From the NCBI GenBank assembly GCA_003168215.1, contig PMSW01000129.1, positions 4,937 to 39,153 on the forward strand: 34,217 bases of DNA, written 5' to 3'. The stretch comes from Actinomycetota bacterium. GTDB lineage: Bacteria; Actinomycetota; Actinomycetes; Streptosporangiales; Streptosporangiaceae. Under the pieces are notes generated by a model, which did no database searches, was not told the origin of the DNA, and was given only the letters and a program-made list of their open reading frames with translations. Shown here one piece after another: positions 8,908-16,754 of the stretch. The stretch's first letter is position 1. Every line of letters starts with the position of its first letter. The position numbers and the translations under genes are program-made.

Positions 8908-9351
8908 ATGCCCATGATCGACGCTTACGCCGCCGCCGGCACGTTCGCCGACACGCACCAGCTGGCCATGGACCTCGCGACTGCCGTCATGACGATCGAG
9001 CAAGTCCCCGACATCCCCATGTTCCGCAAGAACACCGCGGCGTTCGTGCACGACCTCCCGCCGGACTGCCTGTCCAACGTCGACGGCGACAGCACCTATG
9101 TCCGTGTGCAGGTGCTGACCAACTCCGGCGCGCTGGATCGCGGCAAGCAGCTCGCCGTCGTGCGCCAGCTCACCGACATCATCGCGGCGGCAGCCGGCGA
9201 CCCCACCCTCGCTGACCGCACCTGGGTGCTGCTCACCGAGGCGCCCGAAGGCGGATGGGGAATAGGCGGCCACGCCAACACCAACGCGGAACTCATCAGC
9301 GCCGCCCGTGCCCAGCTCGCCGAACTGGCGAACAATTCCCCAGGCACATAG
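8908..9351 (+). CDS. Tautomerase-superfamily (4-OT-like) protein
   Basis: A 147-residue cytosolic protein starting MPMIDAYAAAGTF, which places the catalytic-type Pro right after the initiator Met. The second half contains RTWVLLTEAPEGGWGIGGHANTNAEL, resembling the later strand and hairpin of the 4-oxalocrotonate tautomerase fold. The length is about double a single 4-OT unit, consistent with a fused or cis-CaaD/MSAD-like member. GGAGGA lies 7 bases before the ATG. A substrate cannot be named. Control by the divergent TetR protein is likely. Confidence 0.75.
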   Translation: MPMIDAYAAAGTFADTHQLAMDLATAVMTIEQVPDIPMFRKNTAAFVHDLPPDCLSNVDGDSTYVRVQVLTNSGALDRGKQLAVVRQLTDIIAAAAGDPTLADRTWVLLTEAPEGGWGIGGHANTNAELISAARAQLAELANNSPGT

Positions 9352-9430
9352 CAAAGATCTCTGCGGCAAGTCACGATGGCCGGCCCGGCGATCGCCCGGG
9401 AGATCGGGCCAAACGTGAGCGGTCGCGGCA

Positions 9431-10513
9431 CTAGTGGCAGAGCCCGAAGGTCCCGCACATGTTCTTGGTCGTCGTGTCGGCCGCGTGCCGGAGGAACTTC
9501 AGCCCGAGCAGGTACTCGGTGGTCCGCAGCAGGGAGTAGTGCGAGAAGTCCTTGCTGGACACCTTGTGCGTGGTGTACGGCGAGATCACGATGTTCGGCA
9601 CGATGCAGTTGGATGCGGCGGAGGTCACGCAGTTCGCTCCATCCGTGCCCTTGCTGCCCTCATCCCAGGCAACGTCGATCATCAGGTGCCCGCTGGTGTA
9701 GTCCGGCCCGCTGGTAATGACCGGGATCCACTTAGCGAGCCAGCTGTCGCCAGTCTTGATCGGGTTCGAGCACCCGGCAACCCCCAGCGGGAACGTGTGC
9801 ATGTCGTTGCAGAGCCCGGGAGTGACGAACGAGAACCTGGGCAGCGTCCCGGTCCGGACGGCATGATGCAGCCGGCCGGACGAGACCGACCCGAGCCGTC
9901 CGTCGAACCTCGGGCAGTCGCCCGCCGTCGGCGCGCCAACCGGCAGGGACGAATAGGAGTCCGCGGGATTGTGCCTGCCCACGTAGTAGCCCGTAGCCGC
10001 ACTGCCGGTCATCGCGATGTGATCGCAGCCGACCGGCATGTACTGCTCGTAGCTGCGCCACGACGGATCGACCTGCGAGAAGATGCTCTTGCTGGTGAAA
10101 AATCCGAGGTGGTCGCTGACGGACTCGTGGGTGCTGCCGCTGGTGGCGGCGAGGTAGTTCGGGTAGCTCGGATGCGAGACCCCGTGGTAGTCGGATGAAC
10201 TCCCGCACTGTGCCAGCAGCGTTCCGTCGATGTAGGCCGCACTCGGGTCGCCGGGGATCTGCTTCGCGCCCGTGCCGTAGGACGTGTTCTCCATGAAGAT
10301 CCAGAGCACCTTGGTGATGTGCGGCCTGGCCCCGGCCATGGACCCGCAGACGCGGGCCGACACAGCCGTGGTCGTCGCTGTCGGCGTCGCCAGCGCGGTC
10401 GTCGCTGTCGGCGTCGCCAGCGCGGCCGGGGCTCCCAGGACGTTGAAGGATGCCGCCGCGCACAGGGCCGCCGCGGCCGCCAGGGTTCGCCTGCCCATTT
10501 TCAGCCGCATTCT
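9431..10513 (-). CDS. Secreted phosphoesterase (SapM/AcpA-like alkaline-phosphatase family)
   Basis: A 360-residue exported hydrolase. The N-terminus reads MRLKMGRRT followed by an Ala-rich hydrophobic core and an AxA-type end near GAPAALA, a standard Sec signal peptide. The mature part begins after a Thr/Ala/Pro-rich repeat and shows the metallo-phosphatase landmarks KVLWIFMENTSYG, HPSYPNYLAATSG, FVTPGLCNDMHTF and DVAWDEGSKGTD. Together these match the PF04185-type acid phosphatase / phosphatidylinositol-3-phosphatase group. I placed the start at the ATG at 10513, directly before the signal peptide. An ATG at 10573 adds 20 residues and lies beside a palindrome. It is not obviously part of the biosynthetic locus. 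Confidence 0.85.
   Translation of the reverse strand, partial: RMRLKMGRRTLAAAAALCAAASFNVLGAPAALATPTATTALATPTATTTAVSARVCGSMAGARPHITKVLWIFMENTSYGTGAKQIPGDPSAAYIDGTLLAQCGSSSDYHGVSHPSYPNYLAATSGSTHESVSDHLGFFTSKSIFSQVDPSWRSYEQYMPVGCDHIAMTGSAATGYYVGRHNPADSYSSLPVGAPTAGDCPRFDGRLGSVSSGRLHHAVRTGTLPRFSFVTPGLCNDMHTFPLGVAGCSNPIKTGDSWLAKWIPVITSGPDYTSGHLMIDVAWDEGSKGTDGANCVTSAASNCIVPNIVISPYTTHKVSSKDFSHYSLLRTTEYLLGLKFLRHAADTTTKNMCGTFGLCH
10371..10424. repeat. 27-bp perfect tandem duplication inside the phosphoesterase gene
   Basis: Two identical 27-base units (10371-10397 and 10398-10424) encode a duplicated Thr/Ala/Pro-rich nonapeptide right after the signal peptide. The frame is kept. This is a linker-length variation, probably from slippage. 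Confidence 0.9.
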
Positions 10514-10577
10514 CAGTCCCGCCGTCGCTGGTTGAGTCGCTCGCAATAGGAAGATCACGTTCGCCGGAATCATGACG

Positions 10578-10592
10578 CCAGGCAGCCTGGCA
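10578..10592. promoter_or_regulatory. Short palindrome upstream of the phosphoesterase
   Basis: GCCAGGC-A-GCCTGGC is a perfect inverted repeat with a single-base centre, 65 bases before the chosen phosphoesterase start. It could be an operator. A one-base loop makes it a poor terminator. The rest of the gap up to 10742 shows no gene. Confidence 0.35.
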
Positions 10593-10742
10593 TCTAGCCT
10601 AGTTCACCAAGATTTGCCGGGCTGCTTGCCAGTACGAAACCTGAGTGCGGTCAGCCATGGCATCGAGCGGATATCCGCCGCCCGCACGGGGCCGCTGGTC
10701 AGCACCGGTCCTCGCGTCACACCTATGAACGGGTGCAAGCGG

Positions 10743-11486
10743 TCAGATGTCTGACGTCCGGATATGTCGATGGACCGCAGTCAGCGGCATCGTCGTGGCG
10801 AGCGCCAGCTGGTACCCGGTCGGTGCAGCGGCTCCGTGCAGGTGCACGGGGACGTCAGGCCAGCGCGGAACCCGGTCCACAATCACCCTTGAGCCACTGA
10901 CGTCCAGCTGGTTCGGCGGTGCCTGAAGTCCGAGCCCGGTCAGCTTCATCGCCGCCTCCTTGCGCGTCCACGCAATGAAGAAAGCCGCCGCACGCTCGGC
11001 CGGCGGCATCCTCGCTGCATGCTCGAGCTCACCGGCGGTCAGTGCGACACCGGCCAGCGCGTCGATGTCGCGATCGGATTCGACACACTCGATGTCGGCG
11101 CCGACGAGGCCGGCCCCGACGACTGCGACCAGGACCCAGTTGCCTGCGTGGGAGACCGAATAGTCAAGGGTCCCGGCGTCGAAGACCGGCCGGCCGTGCA
11201 GGGCGCCGCAGTATCGGCAGACCCGGCTGACGCTGACCTGGCGGGTCGGCAATCCCAGGTAGCGAGAGCCGATCAGCCGCTGTGCCGCCCTGGACGTGAC
11301 GAAGGTGTCCCGGACGTGACGGACCGTCAGGCGCCGGGCGTGCCGGCGCTCGTCGTCGTCGAGCAGGTCCAGCCAGTCGACGCGGCGCCGGATCGGCACG
11401 AGCCAGATATGGCACTCGCCGGGAGCCGGCGCGTCCTCACCCGTTTCAACGGCGGGGCACCGGTAGGCAACCCCGGGCGCGGTCAT
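10743..11486 (-). CDS. Sfp-type 4'-phosphopantetheinyl transferase
   Basis: A 247-residue enzyme that would move the phosphopantetheine arm of CoA onto ACP/PCP domains. Motifs in order: RVCRYCGALHGRP, the Sfp-family Cys-rich segment; DYSVSHAGNWVLVAV; the metal-binding GADIECVESDRD; and FFIAWTRKEAAMKLTGLGL, the WxxKEAxxK motif. The ATG at 11486 overlaps the stop of the protease gene by ATGA, so it is translationally coupled and is the last gene of the minus-strand operon. The locus also has an AcpS-type enzyme (27468-27947). Two types in one cluster suggest carrier proteins with different needs. Confidence 0.93.
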   Translation of the reverse strand: MTAPGVAYRCPAVETGEDAPAPGECHIWLVPIRRRVDWLDLLDDDERRHARRLTVRHVRDTFVTSRAAQRLIGSRYLGLPTRQVSVSRVCRYCGALHGRPVFDAGTLDYSVSHAGNWVLVAVVGAGLVGADIECVESDRDIDALAGVALTAGELEHAARMPPAERAAAFFIAWTRKEAAMKLTGLGLQAPPNQLDVSGSRVIVDRVPRWPDVPVHLHGAAAPTGYQLALATTMPLTAVHRHIRTSDI

Positions 11487-14400
11487 CGCGGCCGGCCGCC
11501 TAATCGCGGCACGGCGGCCGCCCTCGCGGGCCGGCCGGACCACTGGCCAGTACCCGACGGCCGTTCGCCGAGCCCGTGGCCGAGCACCCTGACGGCAGCC
11601 CCCAGCTGCAGGTCCTCGGCAGGTTCGTGCCGCCCTCCGCGACCGTCCCTGCGCGGCTCCAACTCCACCTCGACGTCGGGGTGGACGCCTTGATTCTCCA
11701 GCCCGCGTCCCACGTTGGAGAGGTCGTAGCAGAATTCGGGCTGCGTCGTCACCGTGCCATCAACCAGAGCGCGGCGCGGCCAGGTGGCTATGGTGCCGCC
11801 CCAGGTCCGGCGTCCGACCAGCAGCCCGAGGCCACGATCACGGAACAGGTGAGCGAACAGCTCGCCGTCGGAACCTGTTTCCTCGTTGATCAGTACAACC
11901 ATCGGCCCGCGCGGCGCCTCCGGCGGGTACGGGACCGCGCCGGTCCACCGGCCGTGCTCGGCTCCGCCCCGGCGGCGGGACAACCGGTCCAGCAGCAGTG
12001 GCGAGACGTGGCCGCCGCCGTTGAACCGCACGTCCACGACGAGCCCGTCGCGGTCTAGCTCGGACAGGAAGCCCCGAATGAAGTCGGCATATCCGTCGGC
12101 CGACATGTCCGGCACGTGCAGGTACCCCAGCCGCCCCTCCGACACGGCATGGACGTGGGCGCGATTGCCGTCGACCCAGTCCAGGTAACGCGCACGGGAC
12201 TCATCCGCGACAGCGCGCACGGTGACCCGCCGGCCGGGCGACCCAGCGCGCGCCAGCGTCAGCTCCACTTCGCGCCCGGCCTGGCCGACCAGCAGCTCAC
12301 CCGGCCCCGGCCGGCCGAGCGGCTGACCGTTGACCGCCAGCACCTCATCGCCCGGCCGGATGTCGGTACCCGGCCGGTTGCACGGCGAGGTCGCCGACTC
12401 GTTCCACGAGTCGCCGCGCAGGAGGCCGGCGATTCGCCAGGCTGGCCTCCGGTCGCCGGGTTCGGGCTCGGCCCAGTCGACGCCGAGAAAGCCCTGCCCC
12501 GGCGGCTGCGACGATTCTTGCGGCCGTCCGTGAACCCCGTCGTGACCGTAGTCGCCACCGCGTTCGTAGGCGTGTGAACTCGCCAGCTCGCCCTGTAGCT
12601 CCCACAGCAGATCGGACAGCTCTGACCGGCAGCCGACCAGCTCGAGGAGCGAGAAGTACCGCTCGTACATCGCGTCCCAGTCCAGGTCCGACATCGCCTC
12701 GTCCCAGAACGCCTCCCGCTGCAGTCGCCATGCCTCGCGGAACATCTGGTGCCATTCCGTCGCCGGCCGCACCGCCACCCGTACCCGGTTCAGGTCGAGC
12801 CAGCCGCTCGGGCGCCCGGCCGCCGCCCACGGCACGTCCTGCTCGGACGCCTTGTCGGAGTCGGCGTCGGCGGCGAGCACCCGCAATCGGGTACCGCTGC
12901 GGTACAGCACCGTGCGGGACCGGGCGTCGGTGCTGAGCTCGTCCACGCCGTCCAGGTAGTCCGCCGTTACCTCGCCAGTGGCCAGGTTCACCGCCGTGAC
13001 GGTTCCCTCGGGATCGCGGCCGCCCGTGGCCGGGTCCGGCGCGGCGACCGGGACCCGAAGCAGCAGCACCCGGTCCGGCAGGCCGAGGACGGTCGCATAC
13101 CGGCCCTCTGCCACCGGCAATGCGACCACCCGCCGGGCGATGCCGGGGAATTCGATGTCGGTCACCGGCGAGGCGTCCGGCGCCTCGGCGGGCAGCGGCG
13201 CTCCGGGCCCGAAGGGCGATGGCTCGCGCGCGCGCAGGGTCACCAGGTAGGGACGTGCGCCGAAGGGGAATCCGACGTCGAACTGCACCTGGTCGAGATC
13301 CGGCGTCAGATCGCGCTGGCCGATGAAGTACAAGTAGCGCCCGGCCGGGTCGAAGGCCGGCCGGCAATCCCGGAAAACCGGCTCGGTGACCGCGAAGGTA
13401 CGGCCGGTCCGCGCCTCGACGACCTTGATCGCCGAGGTCCGCGCGGTGTCCGGATAGGTGTAGGCCAACCATCGCCCGTCGGACGACCAGGCCAGATCCT
13501 CGATCCGCTCGTGCGCGGTGGCGTCCACCAGCCGTGGCGTCGGCTCGTCCGCGGCGGTGTCCAGCAACCATAGCTGCTGGCGGTTGGTCGCGAACGCCAC
13601 CTGCCCGGTCGCGGGCGAGGCCAGCAGTTCGGTGACGCAGCCGATCCCCTCCAGGGAGATTTCGGTCGCGGGCGCGGGGGAATCGACCGGCAGTAGCACC
13701 AGGTGCTCGGCAGGACGCGAATCGGCGGCGGCGGCGACCAGGCGCGTGCCGTCGGCCAGCCGGTTGAGGAAGGAGTAGCGCACCCCGTCCGCCGTGCCGT
13801 GCTGCCGCACCGGGCCGGACCAGGGCGCGAAGGTGAATGCCTTGCCGCGTGCCACCACTGCCAGCTCAGCGCCGTCCGGGCTCAGCCTGGCGCCGTCCAG
13901 GTAGTCGGCCGCCGCGACGAATCGCCGCGCCCGCTGGATCTGCGAGCTAGCCAGCTGCACGTCGATCGGCCGGGCCCGGCCATCGGCCGGGTCGAGCAGG
14001 TACACCCGCGCGCCGGCCTGGTAGACCAGCCGCCGTCCGTCCGTGGCTAGGTTGCGCGCGTAGTGATGTCGGTGATCGCTGTGACTGAGCAGGTCCGAAC
14101 CGTCCGGCAACACCGAGTACACGTTCGCAGTTGCCTCGTGGTCACTGAGGAAGTAGACGCGGTCACCGACCCAGCATGGGTCGACCAGGTTTCCCGGCGG
14201 CAATACGGGTCGTCGGAACGGCGCCTCTGCTGCGGTACTCAGCCAGAGCTGGCCGGCCGCGCCGCCGCGGTACCGCTTGCGCCGGGCCGGATCGGCGATG
14301 CTGCGCCCGAGCGCGATCCCGCCGGCCGGGCCGAAAGACACCGAGCTGGCTGCGCCCCACGGCAGCAGCCTGCTCGGGCCGCCATCGGGCGACACGGCGA

Positions 14401-14755
14401 AGAGGCGGTAGCCGAACGCGGCCGGCTGCCCGGCAGTGCTGGCGTACAGGACTTCGCCGGTGCCCGGATGCCAGCCGACCACCGAACAGCGAGCCTGATA
14501 GGTCAGCCGTCGCGCGGTGCCGCCGGATGTCGGCAGCACGTAGACCTCTGCCGGGCCGTCGTTCTGACAGCAGAACGCCACCCGATCACCATCGGGCGAC
14601 AGCCGGGGACGGGTGGCCTGCGACATGCCGGAGGTGAGCCGGCCCGCCGGCCCGCCAGCGGCCGGGACCTGCCACAAGTCGTCCTCGCAGCAGAAGACCA
14701 CGGAGTCACCGCTGATCGTGGGGTGCGCCAGGTACCCGGCGGCCGGACCGGTCAT
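11483..14755 (-). CDS. Tricorn-type S41 serine protease
   Basis: A 1,090-residue cytosolic protease. The N-terminal about 600 residues are beta-propeller repeats (repeated LSPDG, SPDGxxLA and FDPAGRYLYF blades). The core follows with ASSHAYERGGDYGHDG, equivalent to the tricorn SHAYE catalytic His motif, a PDZ domain (IRPGDEVLAVNGQPLG), and the S41 segment DVRFNGGGHVSPLLLDRL, with the nucleophile Ser in NEETGSDGELF. Length and order match tricorn protease homologs. It overlaps the upstream GNAT gene and the downstream PPTase gene by ATGA. Tricorn proteins normally degrade peptides from larger proteases; in this operon, trimming or releasing a modified peptide is an inferred role. Confidence 0.93.
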   Translation of the reverse strand: MTGPAAGYLAHPTISGDSVVFCCEDDLWQVPAAGGPAGRLTSGMSQATRPRLSPDGDRVAFCCQNDGPAEVYVLPTSGGTARRLTYQARCSVVGWHPGTGEVLYASTAGQPAAFGYRLFAVSPDGGPSRLLPWGAASSVSFGPAGGIALGRSIADPARRKRYRGGAAGQLWLSTAAEAPFRRPVLPPGNLVDPCWVGDRVYFLSDHEATANVYSVLPDGSDLLSHSDHRHHYARNLATDGRRLVYQAGARVYLLDPADGRARPIDVQLASSQIQRARRFVAAADYLDGARLSPDGAELAVVARGKAFTFAPWSGPVRQHGTADGVRYSFLNRLADGTRLVAAAADSRPAEHLVLLPVDSPAPATEISLEGIGCVTELLASPATGQVAFATNRQQLWLLDTAADEPTPRLVDATAHERIEDLAWSSDGRWLAYTYPDTARTSAIKVVEARTGRTFAVTEPVFRDCRPAFDPAGRYLYFIGQRDLTPDLDQVQFDVGFPFGARPYLVTLRAREPSPFGPGAPLPAEAPDASPVTDIEFPGIARRVVALPVAEGRYATVLGLPDRVLLLRVPVAAPDPATGGRDPEGTVTAVNLATGEVTADYLDGVDELSTDARSRTVLYRSGTRLRVLAADADSDKASEQDVPWAAAGRPSGWLDLNRVRVAVRPATEWHQMFREAWRLQREAFWDEAMSDLDWDAMYERYFSLLELVGCRSELSDLLWELQGELASSHAYERGGDYGHDGVHGRPQESSQPPGQGFLGVDWAEPEPGDRRPAWRIAGLLRGDSWNESATSPCNRPGTDIRPGDEVLAVNGQPLGRPGPGELLVGQAGREVELTLARAGSPGRRVTVRAVADESRARYLDWVDGNRAHVHAVSEGRLGYLHVPDMSADGYADFIRGFLSELDRDGLVVDVRFNGGGHVSPLLLDRLSRRRGGAEHGRWTGAVPYPPEAPRGPMVVLINEETGSDGELFAHLFRDRGLGLLVGRRTWGGTIATWPRRALVDGTVTTQPEFCYDLSNVGRGLENQGVHPDVEVELEPRRDGRGGRHEPAEDLQLGAAVRVLGHGLGERPSGTGQWSGRPARAAAVPRLGGRPR

Positions 14756-15336
14756 GAGGCCTGATTCGCCTTCGCCCGGATCCGCTCGGCGAGGTCCCGC
14801 CGGCGTTGCGCCACCTTGAGATCCTGGATGCGCGCGTCATCCTCGGTGTCGGTCCAGAACATCGCGGTGCGCCACTGCCCGACCGTGTAGGAGTCGAACT
14901 CGCACCGGACCCGGGAGGCGGCAGCCAGTGACTCGGCCGATTGCAGCATGGTGTTGTGATCGAGCACCTGATTGATGATGACCTGCATGTTCAGCTCCGA
15001 GCGCAGGTAGTGCAACGCCGCGCGCACTGCCGTGATGCCGAACCCGCCACGAAACTTGGGCAGGACGCCGAAGGACAGCTCGCAGCTCTGGCTGCGCCAG
15101 TCGATGGTGGTGATCCAGGCGAAGCCGACCGTTTCGTCATTCGGCCCGCACAACGTGAATATCTGCTTGACATGGTGTTCCTCGGCGATGGTTCGGCGCT
15201 GGTTGGCGAGCAGGGCGTCGTCAGCGGTGGACACCGCGAAGTCGGTCAGGTTCGCCTGGAATCGCGTCTCGCGCAGCAGCCCGGTACGGGCTGCTATGTC
15301 ATCGAGGGTGAAGTGTCTCAAGGTCACGAACGACAT
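14752..15336 (-). CDS. GNAT-like N-acyltransferase (fourth of four)
   Basis: A 194-residue protein of RimJ/RimL-like GNAT type. It contains VGFAWITTIDWRSQSCELSFGVLPKFRGGFGITAVRAALHYLRSEL; the R/GxGxxA-like acyl-donor loop is GGFGITA. The helix and strand MQVIINQVLDHNTMLQSAESLAA closes the fold. A Lys/Arg-rich tail follows. The ATG at 15336 has GGGGGA upstream and overlaps the previous gene by 13 bases; a longer in-frame start at 15432 lies inside that gene and lacks domain content. Acyl donor and acceptor are unknown. The operon head (lysine-rich peptide) makes a lysine acceptor a reasonable guess. Confidence 0.8.
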   Translation of the reverse strand: MSFVTLRHFTLDDIAARTGLLRETRFQANLTDFAVSTADDALLANQRRTIAEEHHVKQIFTLCGPNDETVGFAWITTIDWRSQSCELSFGVLPKFRGGFGITAVRAALHYLRSELNMQVIINQVLDHNTMLQSAESLAAASRVRCEFDSYTVGQWRTAMFWTDTEDDARIQDLKVAQRRRDLAERIRAKANQAS

Positions 15337-15773
15337 AGGTCCCCCACTGTCGCGAAATACACGTGAACGTCCTGGTACTGGCCAGTCTGGTAACGGTGAC
15401 CGCGCAACGTGCCGGTGCGGTGGAAGCCGCAACCGTTGAACGTGCTCTCGGCCGCGCTGCCGGACGGCACCATGGCCACATACGAGGTGCAGCGTTGATA
15501 CGAGCCGAGGAACGTCAGGAACTCGGTCATCAGATCGGGATCAGCCGAGGTCGTCGCGACCGTGGCCTGGCGCGGCTGCTCGCTGTTAGGCACGAACCCC
15601 AGCAGCGCCTGCCCACGGCGGAACACATGGGCACCCAGCCGGGTCAGCTCACCCGCGATCGCCATGTCGTTCTGGGTCACCGGGTCGACGCCGAGGAAGC
15701 CGCGTGCGCCGTCCGGCGTGGCCCGCAGCGCTGCCGCCGCAGCTGGCGGGTCCAACCGCTCGAGGTCAGTCAC
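15324..15773 (-). CDS. GNAT-like acyltransferase (third of four, divergent)
   Basis: A 149-residue protein whose end GCGFHRTGTLRGHRYQTGQYQDVHVYFA is the usual GNAT C-terminal strand pair (GFxxxGTLRxHxYxxGxYxDxxxY). The middle QPRQATVATTSADPDLMTEFLTFLG replaces the normal donor-binding loop and no clear RxxGxG/A motif is seen, so it may be a short or inactive GNAT. The GTG at 15773 overlaps the upstream stop by 8 bases (GTGACTGA). Its position between other GNAT genes suggests tandem duplication followed by divergence, or subunits of one complex. Confidence 0.65.
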   Translation of the reverse strand: MTDLERLDPPAAAAALRATPDGARGFLGVDPVTQNDMAIAGELTRLGAHVFRRGQALLGFVPNSEQPRQATVATTSADPDLMTEFLTFLGSYQRCTSYVAMVPSGSAAESTFNGCGFHRTGTLRGHRYQTGQYQDVHVYFATVGDLCRS

Positions 15774-16227
15774 GACGGACCGCCGCCCAGATCTCGCGTG
15801 GCACGGGCCTGCCGTCGAACCAGACGGCGCTCGGAATCGTCGCCTCGCGCTGGAGTCCGGCCCGTTCGCAGAGGTAGGGCGGCGGGTGTGTCGCGGGGGT
15901 GACCCAGCCATAGACGCGCCGCAGGCTGAGCGTCCGGAAGCCGTACGCAACGGCAGCCGAGATCAGCAACTCCGCCGAGTCGACCGCCTCGCGCCGTACC
16001 CCGATCTCCAAGCGTGCCCTGCGATGCACCCAGTCGACGTCGCAGTAGCGGACGAAGCCCGTGCCGGGCGCCACGCACAGCTCCGACGTCTCGTCCGACG
16101 GCGGCCCGACCGTGGCCGGCTCAGCCAGCACGGGCCAGTTGGGCAAGGGCAGCCCCAGCAGCTCGCCGGACAGCCATGTCCCGGACAGCAGCTCCAGGTC
16201 GCCGGCGCGATATCCCCTGAGCATCAT
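15766..16227 (-). CDS. GNAT-like acyltransferase (second of four)
   Basis: A 153-residue protein. It begins MMLRGYRAGDLELL, a standard GNAT first strand, and contains GTGFVRYCDVDWVHRRARLEIGV, equivalent to the central strands. AELLISAAVAYGFRTLSLRRVYGWVTPATHPPPYLCERAGLQREATI is the typical helix, strand and end of a RimL-like fold. The donor P-loop is poorly conserved. Start ATG overlaps the upstream stop by ATGA. Specific substrate unknown. Confidence 0.72.
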   Translation of the reverse strand: MMLRGYRAGDLELLSGTWLSGELLGLPLPNWPVLAEPATVGPPSDETSELCVAPGTGFVRYCDVDWVHRRARLEIGVRREAVDSAELLISAAVAYGFRTLSLRRVYGWVTPATHPPPYLCERAGLQREATIPSAVWFDGRPVPREIWAAVRRD

Positions 16228-16754
16228 GATGTCAGCGCCCAGATCCGCGCGAAGAAAACGTATCCGTAGCGCTGGCCTCCGTGCCGGACGACGCTGGCCA
16301 GGGTGCCCTCCTCGGTGAGTCCCAGCGAGCGGGCGAAGGCCAGTCCGCGGCCGTCGAACTCGCCGACCTGGACGGCGAGGCGCACCAGTTCCTTCTTCCA
16401 GGTGAGCGCCCGGACGATCTCTTCGAACGCCGAGTGCCACCAGGCATTCGGCGCCGCGGCCCGCAAGCGCAGGTGCAACTGGTAGTGACAGCCGTGCTCA
16501 CCGCCGAAGCCCTCGAGGGCGTACAGGCCGGCCGGCTCGTCGTCGGCGAGCAGCAGCCGGGTGTCCGCGCCGACCAGTTTCCGGATCTCCCACTCCGACC
16601 TGGTGTCCGGTTCGGCAGTGCGGAAGAAGAAATCAGGCTCGCTGAAGAACGCCAGCACGTCGTCGTAATCCGAGTCTGAGCACGCCCGGGCAGACCAGGC
16701 GGGAGCGCCGGTGGCGGGCCGCGATGCCGGTGCGCGGAGCACGGTCGATGTCAC
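16224..16754 (-). CDS. GNAT-like acyltransferase (first of four)
   Basis: A 176-residue protein with a GNAT outline: an N-terminal strand and helix (SARACSDSDYDDVLAFF), LLLADDEPAGLYALEGFGGEHGCHYQLHLRL, a helix with AFEEIVRALTWKKELVRLAVQV and the closing FDGRGLAFARSLGLTEEGTLASVVRHGGQRYGYVFFARI. The end is the best match to the family. The GTG at 16754 overlaps the stop of the dehydrogenase gene by GTGA. It is the first of four such genes directly after the acyl-CoA dehydrogenase. Confidence 0.72.
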   Translation of the reverse strand: MTSTVLRAPASRPATGAPAWSARACSDSDYDDVLAFFSEPDFFFRTAEPDTRSEWEIRKLVGADTRLLLADDEPAGLYALEGFGGEHGCHYQLHLRLRAAAPNAWWHSAFEEIVRALTWKKELVRLAVQVGEFDGRGLAFARSLGLTEEGTLASVVRHGGQRYGYVFFARIWALTS

